Shown here piece by piece: positions 1 through 9,600 of a stretch of 37,505 bases of DNA. Every line of letters starts with the position of its first letter. Within the stretch, counting starts at the first letter, position 1. Position numbers and translations under genes: made by a program. The notes under the pieces were generated by a model. It did not search any database, was not told the origin of the DNA, and worked only from the letters and a program-made list of their open reading frames with translations. Source of the DNA: Bacteroidota bacterium (GTDB taxonomy: Bacteria > Bacteroidota > Bacteroidia > Bacteroidales > UBA7960); assembly GCA_018335675.1 (NCBI GenBank), contig JAGXRQ010000052.1, forward strand, positions 1-37,505, given 5' to 3'.

Positions 1-165
1 AAATAAAATCATAATGCCTGTTTATCTGGTAGTTACGTTTGAAAAAGAGTAAAATTACTTTTTAGTCGGATAATAGTGAAATGATTTATAATTATTGTAA
101 TGTGGTTAAAAATGAATGCCTCAAATGTAATTAATATTCTTTAATGTTTTGTTAAATTTTGATGT

Positions 166-200
166 AAAAAAAAGAGGGGCTCAGATGAACCCCTCTTTTA
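166..200 (-). terminator. Rho-independent terminator of the giant adhesin gene
   Basis: A perfect 10-bp stem (170-179 with 190-199, GC-rich AGAGGGG core) encloses a 10-nt loop. Read on the minus strand it ends in a run of eight T. It lies 26 bp beyond the stop codon of the minus-strand adhesin gene. The plus-strand T run is only four long, so it works mainly for the minus strand. Bases 1-165 hold nothing else I can support. Confidence 0.9.
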
Positions 201-225
201 ATACGACTGTTTAAGTCGAGTGTTA

Positions 226-3200
226 TTACTTGTTAATTTGAAGCTTCAAGGTAGAAGTTCCGTTTTCAGTAGTAACTTTTACAAAATATATTCCGGTTTC
301 AATACCGCTTATGTTCAATTCAACTACATTACTGTCGGTTGAAGCAGTGTAAACTACTTTACCAATCAGGTTGAAAACACTTACTTCAGAAATTTTCACA
401 TCAGAAGTTACAGTGAAATTACCCCTTGATGGGTTTGGATATAAGCTTATATTGAATACAGAAGGATCAATAACTGCAGGTTCAATTTCGAATACAGCAG
501 TTAGAGTAAGGTCAGCAGCTGGCATATCGAATGTATATGTAGCTTCAGTACTAACAACTACGTCGTCTTCGTCAATCCAGTTAATGAAAATATAACCTTC
601 AGCAGCAGTAGCAATAACTGTTACTTCTTCGCCTTCTTCATAATCACCTTCGCCTGTAACTGTTCCGGCATCAGCAGGAGTTACTTCGAGTGCTAGAGTA
701 TAAGTAACAGCAAAGATGTTAGCAGTTGTTGTTGGAGCACCTGCAAGTGATAGAGTGTAATTAGCAGCAGCAGCACCAGTAATGTTTGCGCTAGTAATGG
801 TTACAATAATATTATTGCCAGGGCCTGCATTAGCAAATGTAGCAACAACATTAGCAAGAGTTACAGTTTCTGCACCTACAACGCCAACAAGAGTTAAGCT
901 GTTGTTAGTAATTGTTGCAGCAGTTGTGCCATCATAAACTTTATTAGCAACAGTGAAAGTACCTCCAATTGTAAGTCCTTTAGCAGTAATATTAGCAGTT
1001 AATCCTGCAGGTTGAGTTAATGTGTAGTTAGCTGCATGAGTTCCAGTTAGAGTCATAGCAGTAGAAACAGCAATACCTGTTCCAATACCTGCTTGAGCAA
1101 AAGTACCGGCTGCATGGTTAGCAAGAGTTACAATATCTCCAACAATAGCACCTGATAATGTTGCACCTGTAATAACCGCAGCAGTAGTGCCGTCATATAC
1201 TTTGTTTTGTGCAACAGCACCGGTAACAGTAAGAGCTTTAGCAGTGATGTTAGCAGTTAGGCCGACAGGCTGAGTTAAAGAATAATTACCTGCATCAACA
1301 CCTGTTAATGTCATAGCTGTAGAAACAGCAATGCCAGTTCCAATACCTGCCTGAGCAAATGTACCTGTTGCATGGTTAGTAAGAACAACTTCATCATCGC
1401 CAATTACTCCAGCCTCTAGAGTTGCTCCGGTAATAACAGCCGCAGTAGTAGCGTCATAAACTTTATTTTGTGCAACAGCACCGGTAACAGTAAGAGCCTT
1501 TGGAGTAATATCAGCAGTTAATGTTGGCTGAGTTAAAGTATAGTTGTCTGCATCAAGACCTGAAATAGTCATAGCAGTAGTAACAACTAAGCCAGTTCCA
1601 GCAGCAGCCTGAGCAAATGTACCTTCAGTTTCATTTTCAAGAACTACATCGTCAGGAGCAATTACGCCTGTTAATACAGCACCTGTAATTTCGGCAACTG
1701 CACTTCCGTCATAAACTTTGTTTTGTGCAACAGCTCCTGTAACAGTAAGAGCTTTTGGAGATATAGTTGCAATAGCAGTACCAACAGTAGAAACTAAAGC
1801 ATAGTTAAGCATATCAACGCCACCACTAATAGTAATTGCAGTATAGTTAACGTCTTTATCAACTTCAGCATTTTTATCTTCAAAAGCAGCCGTAAAAGTA
1901 AATGCTAAAACGTTGCCTGCAATACGGTCATCAGCAAAGCCTGTTCCTGTTACAGCAGTAGTTCCATCATACACTTTGTTGTTTGCTGTGAAAGAACTTA
2001 ATGTAAGCGGACGAGCAGTGATGTTAGCAGTTGTAGTTTGATTATTGATAATATATTTATCAGCATCAACACCTTCTAAAGCAAGACCTGTAACAGTCAC
2101 GAGTTTTCCAACACCAACATGTCTGTTATTGAAAGTAGCAACAGCAGCAGTAGTAACCAATGAAACATCATCGCCAATTTCTACTCCGGTTAATGTTCCA
2201 AAGTTAGCAATTGTAGCAGCAGTTGTGTTGTTATATACTTTGTTATCGGCAACCAAATCTACTAATGTAAGAGTGATTTTATTAGTAACCGTTAGAGTAC
2301 CGTTTACATAAGTAATGTCATAATTGTCAACCCCAACGCCAACAGCATCAGAAGGAACGATGTCATAATCACCAACTACAGCACCTGCTACAGCACCGTC
2401 AGATGTTAATGTTACAGAAGCAACATCGTCATCACCATAAAGAGTGCCTGTATAAGTAAATTCTGTCCCAATGAATGTCAAGTCAATTCCAACGGTTTTG
2501 CTGAAGCTTTCAGCCGTAATAGTTAGAGGAGCTTTTTCAATAACTAGGCTAGCTATTTCAACACCTTGGTAGTTGTCGTCAACAATAGTAACCACAACTT
2601 CGTATGTTCCTGCTTCTACCGGAAGGTCTGCTGATCCATCATATGTGATTGTATATACTAAACCACCAGGATCTGTAACTACAGTTGCAGATTTTGCTGT
2701 GTAGTCATATACATAATCAAGATCTGAAATTGTAATATCCGCAAAAGCTTTGTTAACAATAACATCAACAGTACCATAAACAGGGTTGTTGCTTTGGTAA
2801 GCATTTGGAGTAAACATTACATCAACATTCCATGTGCCTGCACTTGGTGCAACAGCCGTGGGGTTAACAAAAGCAAATGTGCCTGCAATTTCAGTAACAC
2901 CATCAGCAGGGTCAACAGCTAATCCGTTTTCTAATACTGATTCACCAAAAGCTTCACCAAAATAAATATCAGTAGCAGTTGGCCATGTAATTATAGGCGT
3001 ACGATTGGTGATAGTAACTCTTAAGAAAGACTTATCTCCATTATCAAAGTTAACTGTAAAGAACACTTGAGTTCCAGCAGCCATGCCAACGAAATAATCA
3101 GCTTTAATTGAAAGTAAATCAACATCAACTGCAAACTCTGTAGCTTCCAGAGGAGTTCCGCTTTCTACAACAGATGCAATAGCAGTTGCACTTCCCCAAG

Positions 3201-6198
3201 TAATGTCAACTTCAACATCATATTGGTTATATATATCGTAAGTTGCGACAACCGGGCTTATTAATGCTTGTTCAACATCAAGAGCTCTGAATTGACCAAT
3301 GTTTATACGGCTAGCATTTGCACCTGTACCTCCAACTATTTGGATTACAAGTTCGCCAGGTAAGAAGTTTTTCACTTCACCAAAGTAGTAAACGAATGGT
3401 TGATAAACCTGATATGCATCAAAGTATGCTTTGTTAATTGTTCCGGCTAAATCCCATGTAGTACCACCGTTATAACTAACATTAATGTCTCTGTTAACAC
3501 CTTCGCCTGTCATCCAGTCTCTTAACTGGAAGCTAAAGCCAATCATATCTTTTGCAAGTTCATTATTAGTAACGGTGAAAATTCCTCTGTCTCTCATTGT
3601 ATAAGGAGAGCCATCATAAGTTAATTCACCGGCATCAGTTGGAGTACCTCTTACAGCAGCAGTACTATGGAAGTACCATTCACCTTCAGTGTATGTTTTT
3701 TCATTGTAGCCAGTCCAAGAACCACCCGGGTTGTTCCAGCCTGCTTCGATACCAAAGGCAGTAGCAAAAGGAACTTCAGAAAGTTCTAGTTCTTTAAATA
3801 CAAATTGAATGTTCCAGTCGCCAGCTATACCATAAGCTGAAAGCGGCGTCCAAGCTCCTGCTCCAACTCTCGACATATTACTAAAATTGTCTACATTAGT
3901 TGTAGCATCAATACCAATTGGGAATGTGGCAGCAATACCTACAACATTCAATCCAACCCATAATTCTTGGGTTGTGTCAATTTCATACGGAGTATTAAGT
4001 ACAACAGTATTCCAAGAATTTGCAACAGGAGTAAAGGGTTGCGAATACACCTCGGTAGCTGCATTTGCGCCTTGCCATATTTTTATGGTATGCGAAGTAA
4101 CGAGCTGTGCAATGTAAACCCTTACATGGGTAATTGAACCTTCACCATGTATAAACTTACCTTCAGGGAGGTAACGAATTGCCGCATCGAATGGGTTAGC
4201 ACCGGCTCCTATGGCGTTATTATTAGTCATATCGTCATAGTGCACGATAATATCAGCATAAACGTTGAAATTGCGTGATATCATATTGTTGCCGATGTAC
4301 TCATCGCTCGCCCATACAATTTCAGCCGTTGCGCTATAGCTACCTACTGCAAGGTTGAATGGCATGAAATTGATTACTTGCGATGTACCTGAGGCCAAGT
4401 TGGTTACAGCAACGGTTTGGGTTTCCACAACCGCCATCTCAGAGTTGTAAACGTTGAGAATTACATCGAAACTGGCTATGTTAAGCCCATTGTTCTTAAT
4501 AGTTGCTGCTGGAACAATATCACCAACAGTACCGTATATGCTTTTTAAATTGAAACCTAATACTGCAGCATCGTTATCAAATACTTCTGTTAATGAAATA
4601 TCGTCGATATGGATTGCCCACATATCAGCAGCGCTGTAGCCGTGGAATCCAAATACAATATTTTTAGAAGCATCGGCTATGAATACGTGCTCTACAAGTA
4701 CATAGGTTGTATTCTGGAAATCAACAAGGTTTACAAGCGGGGTAGCATCCATTGCGGTATTTGTTTGTTGGCTACCAACATGCACTTTTAACCTTTCGTT
4801 ATAGGCACCTGCAGCTCTATAATAGAAAGATAAATTATACCTTTTGCCAACTTCTATGCTTATATGTGGTGTGAATAACCAGTCGTTTGAAGCCATTGCT
4901 GAATTGTATAAAAGTCGAACACAATTTGGTGCAGATCGAGGATTGGAAGTAGAGGTTACCCAAACATTTGCATCTCCGTTGAGGTTTTCTCTTGCCCAAC
5001 GAGCTGGTAATGCTGGAGCTGTAACTGCATCAAATTTTTCAACAAATGGAACAGTAAAAGGTGCAAATATGGAAACGGTTTTGCTAAACAAATCGTTAGT
5101 AGCATCTTCGTCGCCAGGGAGGTTGGTATTAACTGCAACAACGTAGTTTTTAACTTCTGAGAAGTTAAAGTTTTCGAAAATTGTAACGTTAGCAGTGGCG
5201 TTGTAAGCCAATGAGCCAGTCCAGTTGTATACGCCGGTTACCCCATCAATATCGTAATGGATAGGACAGGCGGTTAGCTCAGTTGTACCAAAATTCCTAA
5301 GAGTTACAACAACATTTTGAGTTCCTGCTAAGCCGTTAACAGGTGATGTTATTGCTGTAATTCCGGCATCAATAGCCGGCGGAGTAATTGGGGTGTAGCG
5401 GAACACTAAGCCTGAAGTAGGCACAACTGTTGCAGTTAGAGCGCATGTAGCATTGTTTGCGACACCAGCTGTTGTGGTTGCCCAATTGGTTGTTGTTGTT
5501 CTATTGTAGTAATCAACGTTTGAGTCTCCTCTTAAACCAACCTGCGCTGCTCGTGCATTTGCATTTTTAGTAAAAGCGCCGTATACTAATTCAATAGCAT
5601 TGGTGGTTTCATGAAGTCTGATTTGAAAGTTGAAATTATCTCCAGTATCCAAATATCTTTGGAAATCTGTCCATTGAATTACAAAAATCCTGTTGGGTGC
5701 TACGCCTATCAGCTCGGAGCGTAATGATGATCCAGCGTTACCAACTAAATCGGCACCTAAAGCTGCAATAACTCCCGGAGGGTTTTGGGTATGGACGCCA
5801 CTTATTGGCGCATATCCTGCAGATCCGCTATATGCGGTTCCACCAAGCCTTAAAAAGCCGTTGGCATTAATTCCTAGTTGGGTGTACGTTAAGCCGTTAA
5901 ATGTGAAGGTAAACCCAATGTTAACTGCATTGTAATTATTATCGTCAACAGTTGTACCGCTTCCGTGAAGAGTGCCACCCGTGATTGCTGTGTAAGTAGC
6001 AGCATCTTGTGCAAATGCGTAGTTAATTGTCCATGCTTTAGGGGCATTCTTGTCAGTTACATCATTACCAGCTAGCATTTCAAGCTCTTTTTCAGAAAGT
6101 TTCTTGCTTTCAATTGAGTAGGCTTGCTGTAACTGCTGTGCACTAAGCCAGCTTATAGCTAACAACATTGTTAAGGTAAATGTTAATATTTTTTTCAT
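226..6198 (-). CDS. Giant secreted YDG/MBG-repeat adhesin with T9SS type A sorting domain
   Basis: A 1990-residue cell-surface or secreted protein, probably adhesive or structural; no catalytic domain is visible. It starts with a signal peptide (about residues 1-20, ending AIS-WLSAQ). A beta-sandwich region follows (about 45-265), then a CARDB-like domain (about 270-375), a cleaved-adhesin/jelly-roll domain (about 380-535) and a second CARDB-like stretch. MBG-type domains span about 1065-1300, and six YDG repeats of about 85 residues (each with a KVYDGTT-like core) span about 1305-1830. One InlB B-type repeat (about 1833-1900, YEEGEEV core) precedes the C-terminal T9SS type A domain (about 1914-1990, LYPNPSRGNF motif). 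In known T9SS proteins this last domain directs outer-membrane export and is removed. The start ATG is followed directly by the Lys-rich signal peptide. The gene is monocistronic, with its own terminator at 166-200. The domain order is read from sequence; the adhesin role is inferred. Confidence 0.88.
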   Translation of the reverse strand: MKKILTFTLTMLLAISWLSAQQLQQAYSIESKKLSEKELEMLAGNDVTDKNAPKAWTINYAFAQDAATYTAITGGTLHGSGTTVDDNNYNAVNIGFTFTFNGLTYTQLGINANGFLRLGGTAYSGSAGYAPISGVHTQNPPGVIAALGADLVGNAGSSLRSELIGVAPNRIFVIQWTDFQRYLDTGDNFNFQIRLHETTNAIELVYGAFTKNANARAAQVGLRGDSNVDYYNRTTTTNWATTTAGVANNATCALTATVVPTSGLVFRYTPITPPAIDAGITAITSPVNGLAGTQNVVVTLRNFGTTELTACPIHYDIDGVTGVYNWTGSLAYNATANVTIFENFNFSEVKNYVVAVNTNLPGDEDATNDLFSKTVSIFAPFTVPFVEKFDAVTAPALPARWARENLNGDANVWVTSTSNPRSAPNCVRLLYNSAMASNDWLFTPHISIEVGKRYNLSFYYRAAGAYNERLKVHVGSQQTNTAMDATPLVNLVDFQNTTYVLVEHVFIADASKNIVFGFHGYSAADMWAIHIDDISLTEVFDNDAAVLGFNLKSIYGTVGDIVPAATIKNNGLNIASFDVILNVYNSEMAVVETQTVAVTNLASGTSQVINFMPFNLAVGSYSATAEIVWASDEYIGNNMISRNFNVYADIIVHYDDMTNNNAIGAGANPFDAAIRYLPEGKFIHGEGSITHVRVYIAQLVTSHTIKIWQGANAATEVYSQPFTPVANSWNTVVLNTPYEIDTTQELWVGLNVVGIAATFPIGIDATTNVDNFSNMSRVGAGAWTPLSAYGIAGDWNIQFVFKELELSEVPFATAFGIEAGWNNPGGSWTGYNEKTYTEGEWYFHSTAAVRGTPTDAGELTYDGSPYTMRDRGIFTVTNNELAKDMIGFSFQLRDWMTGEGVNRDINVSYNGGTTWDLAGTINKAYFDAYQVYQPFVYYFGEVKNFLPGELVIQIVGGTGANASRINIGQFRALDVEQALISPVVATYDIYNQYDVEVDITWGSATAIASVVESGTPLEATEFAVDVDLLSIKADYFVGMAAGTQVFFTVNFDNGDKSFLRVTITNRTPIITWPTATDIYFGEAFGESVLENGLAVDPADGVTEIAGTFAFVNPTAVAPSAGTWNVDVMFTPNAYQSNNPVYGTVDVIVNKAFADITISDLDYVYDYTAKSATVVTDPGGLVYTITYDGSADLPVEAGTYEVVVTIVDDNYQGVEIASLVIEKAPLTITAESFSKTVGIDLTFIGTEFTYTGTLYGDDDVASVTLTSDGAVAGAVVGDYDIVPSDAVGVGVDNYDITYVNGTLTVTNKITLTLVDLVADNKVYNNTTAATIANFGTLTGVEIGDDVSLVTTAAVATFNNRHVGVGKLVTVTGLALEGVDADKYIINNQTTTANITARPLTLSSFTANNKVYDGTTAVTGTGFADDRIAGNVLAFTFTAAFEDKNAEVDKDVNYTAITISGGVDMLNYALVSTVGTAIATISPKALTVTGAVAQNKVYDGSAVAEITGAVLTGVIAPDDVVLENETEGTFAQAAAGTGLVVTTAMTISGLDADNYTLTQPTLTADITPKALTVTGAVAQNKVYDATTAAVITGATLEAGVIGDDEVVLTNHATGTFAQAGIGTGIAVSTAMTLTGVDAGNYSLTQPVGLTANITAKALTVTGAVAQNKVYDGTTAAVITGATLSGAIVGDIVTLANHAAGTFAQAGIGTGIAVSTAMTLTGTHAANYTLTQPAGLTANITAKGLTIGGTFTVANKVYDGTTAATITNNSLTLVGVVGAETVTLANVVATFANAGPGNNIIVTITSANITGAAAANYTLSLAGAPTTTANIFAVTYTLALEVTPADAGTVTGEGDYEEGEEVTVIATAAEGYIFINWIDEDDVVVSTEATYTFDMPAADLTLTAVFEIEPAVIDPSVFNISLYPNPSRGNFTVTSDVKISEVSVFNLIGKVVYTASTDSNVVELNISGIETGIYFVKVTTENGTSTLKLQINK
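716..2290 (-). repeat. Six-copy YDG-domain repeat array inside the adhesin gene
   Basis: Six units spaced about 250-260 bp apart each encode a KVY[DN] core. On the plus strand the cores lie near 941, 1190, 1455, 1707, 1965 and 2226. The three middle units share an identical 15-residue opening, ALTVTGAVAQNKVYD, and nearly identical DNA, while the outer units are more diverged. This pattern suggests recent unequal exchange in the middle of the array. Boundaries are approximate. Confidence 0.85.
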
Positions 6199-6335
6199 AG
6201 TTTAAAAATTTGGTTAATAAAAATTAATTTATAAAAATTTGTTTTCGAAATTTTGTTTTTAATCAAAGCTGTGTTCAGGGGCAATAAGTAAATCATTTTA
6301 AAACTCCCCTTTTTGTTTCATGGGCAATCCTCCTT
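6195..6335 (-). promoter_or_regulatory. Leader with Shine-Dalgarno, 7-codon mini-ORF and overlapping 33-codon ORF
   Basis: Upstream of the adhesin gene the minus strand carries a strong AAGGAGG (6329-6335). Seven bases later comes an ATG (6319-6321) opening a 7-codon ORF, MKQKGEF, which stops at 6298-6300. A second ATG (6294-6296) opens a 33-codon frame whose TGA (6195-6197) overlaps the adhesin start codon as ATGA. The sequence ATTGCCC occurs twice in the leader. Canonical Shine-Dalgarno sites are uncommon in Bacteroidota, which makes the site notable. Leader-peptide control is an inference; the small ORFs may be chance. I see no gene or hairpin in the AT-rich remainder of this 408-bp gap (6336-6529). 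Confidence 0.35.
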
Positions 6336-6529
6336 TTCGTTTAAAATCGTTATTTGTACTATGTTTTATAATATAATAACTAAAATATCTAATATTTCAA
6401 CTAGCAAAGTAATTTAAAATTTTTGTTAATGTCAAGTATTTTGTCAAATTGTTTGTAATATAATACCAATTAAGGGAAAATATTTATGAATAAAATATGA
6501 GGATTTCAAATAATAATATTTGGGTTTTG

Positions 6530-6568
6530 AAAAAACAAAAGCGCGAAATGATTATCATTTCGCGCTTT
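6530..6568 (-). terminator. Rho-independent terminator of the endonuclease gene
   Basis: A 13-bp perfect stem (6538-6550 with 6556-6568, core GCGCGAAATG) has a 5-nt loop. On the minus strand it is followed by TTTTGTTTTTTC-like sequence, counting the end of the stem. It lies about 40 bp beyond the endonuclease stop codon. Confidence 0.93.
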
Positions 6569-6606
6569 CAGAATAAACAATATTTTTAAACATTAGCTTA
6601 AAAATA

Positions 6607-9600
6607 CTATTTTGTAATTTCTAATATCATATTTATTAGATATGTTAAATCTGCAATAGAGATAAAACCGTCATTATTCACATCTGCATTATCATAGTTG
6701 AAATTAACAGGAGTAGAGCCATTTAAATGTGAAATCAGCCAAACCACATCTAAAACGTTTACAATTCCATCATTGTTAACATCTCCGAGATTTGTAGGTC
6801 CTCCCCATATCATATTTGCAAATGAAGGATTGTCGATAAATGGATTTCTATTTCCTTGAATGCCATATATCGCATTATTTCTTTCTATTTCTTTCTGACT
6901 TACAGGGTCGTTGTTATGCCATTCTAAAAGCATATCCAAAGCCCAGGTTTCAAAAGCAGGGTAGGATGTGCCATCTAGTACATTTTCTGCATTAGGATTT
7001 GAAGCCCACGAAGCAACTTTGGTATTATATCTTGCAACCATATAAAAATACGTTCTTGCAAAATCTCCTTTATATTCATCAATAGGTTCGAAAGCGGTGC
7101 CTGTATATCCGGTTCCATAAGCATTATTGCCTAGTTTTCCTCCATTTTGTGATGTCCAAGAAGGTGAATTTACTTTTCCATATGGCCAGTTGTCTCTTCT
7201 TGCATTTACCCATTTGTCAGATGGGTATAATTGATATAAATCTGTGTACATGGTGTCTGTTGTACTTCCTCCCCACCAGCTTGCAGGCCATGAATGTTCA
7301 CGGTTATAGTAAAGCCCTTCAACTGTTGCAGGCAATCCGGTGTCCTGATGAACACCAAAAGTGTATTCATATGGAGGTTCAGAGCATTGGATATCTGAAT
7401 AATTATCCCATACTTTGCCATTAAATTTTGTGTCTGTTGCTTCAAAATGCGTCCAAATTGAAGCATAAGATACGCGATTATGGCCTCTAATAATTTTATG
7501 CAGTTCTGTTAATAAAACATTTTCAGTGCCTGTAGCAGTTGAATAATATCCGGCAGGAATCTGATTCGCAATGCCTTTTCCAGCTACGGCAACATTTTTT
7601 GTTGTTGCTCCATTTGAAGTATGCACAATATTTCCTGTCTTGTCTCCTGTAGTTGAAGGATTAAACCTTACGTAAACTTTGGTTGATGTCACTTCACCAT
7701 TGTTAGGGGTGAGGCTTAGCGAACTCGCAAATCCTGTATTGCAGTTTAGTGAAACAAGAAAATGTTGAGGCGCAGTGATAGTAAGATTTGAAATAAGGTC
7801 AGTAGCGCTAGTGTAATAAAACTGAACATTAGAGGTATTTCCTGTGTAAACATCTTTGAAACTGTATAATGTTCCTGAGGTTAATATTTCGGGTGTTCCA
7901 GTTGATAAAACTGCAGTTACTTTATAATATTTTGTTGTAATGCCATTTTCAGCTATCACAGTAACAACTATTACATCATTTTGAATAATTGGTTGTGTTG
8001 CCAAATTACCCTCTGCTATTGGTATTCCGTTTTTTGTAACTGTTCTGCTTGCACCGGCACTAGCTGTTGTGGCAACAATACCGTTAAACCCTGTAAAGTC
8101 AATAACCGGCAGTATCGCTCCCGGGTCTGCAGCCGGATCATTAACCACAACTCCGCTAAGTCCTAACGAATTAAGACCACCAACAGTAAATGCAGAAAGA
8201 TTTGCATTACTATCTGCAACAACAGTTGAGCTAACTACCTTAATATTATCTATGCGATTGTTTCCGGCATCTGCAGTTGCGCCAGAAAGTATTATTCTAA
8301 CTGCAAAATTTGGGTTGTTATTTACTGCAGTAATTCCCGCAAAATCAATTGTAATTATCTGGTAATCTCTCCAATTATTTTCAAAAGTAGAAATATTAAA
8401 AGTTTCTTTATTAATCCAGTTTGTTCCGTTAGTAGTATATTGAATTTCATGATGAGTAAAGCCGGAACTAGTTCTTCTGGTAGGGTATGTTATTTTGATG
8501 TTTTCATGACCGGATGTAGGCACTGCAATTGTAAAATATCCTCCATTGTTTTCGGTACCTACGCCTCCTCTTGGGCAGAAACTACCTCCGTTTACTTCGC
8601 CGACAACACCATTAATTGTTGTTCCGGCAAATGTATATGCTTGAGTAAAAGTATATGTAATTTGTCCAGTTCCTGTTGTTGCTAAAATTGGAGTGCCCCA
8701 GTTGGTGTCTGTTGCAGGAACATTATCGTTAAAATTCCAGTAGGCAAATAATGTATCTTCTCCGGCAGTTTGACTGAGAGTAACTTTATAATAAGCTACA
8801 GAGCTATCTTCTGCTGTAACAGTTACAACAACGATGTCGCCATCATAAAAAGGTTGAGTAGCGTAATTTGCAGGTGAAACAATACTGCCATTTCTTGTGA
8901 TTTCAAAGGTTGAAGCAGTATGAGTGGTAGTAGCAGCTACTCCTTGAAAACCTGTAAAATCTGCAACCGACAGATTTGCTCCAGGGTCGGTGGTTGGATT
9001 GTTTACTAATAATCCGGGCAATGCCAAAACACTTTGACCGTTAAGGCTGAAGGTTGTAAGTGTTGCATCACTGCTAAGAGAATTAAAGTCGCTTAGGCTT
9101 CTCGCAGTTATTTGAAATACGCTATTAAATTCTCTTACTATGGCAACAATATCTTGTATATCCATAGGAATTGGCAGACCTATATAATCAGCTTCGTAAA
9201 ATTCAGTTCTAAATGTTCCAAAACCAGAGGGGTCGTCTATTGTGTAGTTAGTTCCGGTGGCATAGTTCAAGCCTGAATACATAATGTCAAAGTAAATATC
9301 ATTTATTTTCACCAATCTCCCTTGATCTGCTTCAGAAAGTGAAGCTAAAGTACGTGAAACAATCACAGGTGTATTGCCTGTAGAGCTGGCAGCACCAGGG
9401 TCTGCAACAGGTTGAAATTGCAGCATTCCATTATTGCGATTTAAGGTTCCAATAATTCCGGTGATACCATCATTTATATTGTATGTTGTTGTGATTTTTG
9501 GTGGATTAGGGTCGTCAATTTCGATGCCGGCGTTTGCATCCTGAATCCACTTTTTATTTCTAAAAGTTTGCTGGTATGTTAAAATTGCTTGTCCGGTAAG

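Noticed and set aside
34-41. TACGTTTG as a plus-strand promoter
   Set aside because: It matches the -7 consensus, but there is no -33 element and only antisense sequence of the adhesin 3' end downstream.
716-2290. Plus-strand open frames inside the adhesin array and the other large genes
   Set aside because: They are antisense shadows of strong minus-strand coding sequence, with no signal peptides, domains or start signals.
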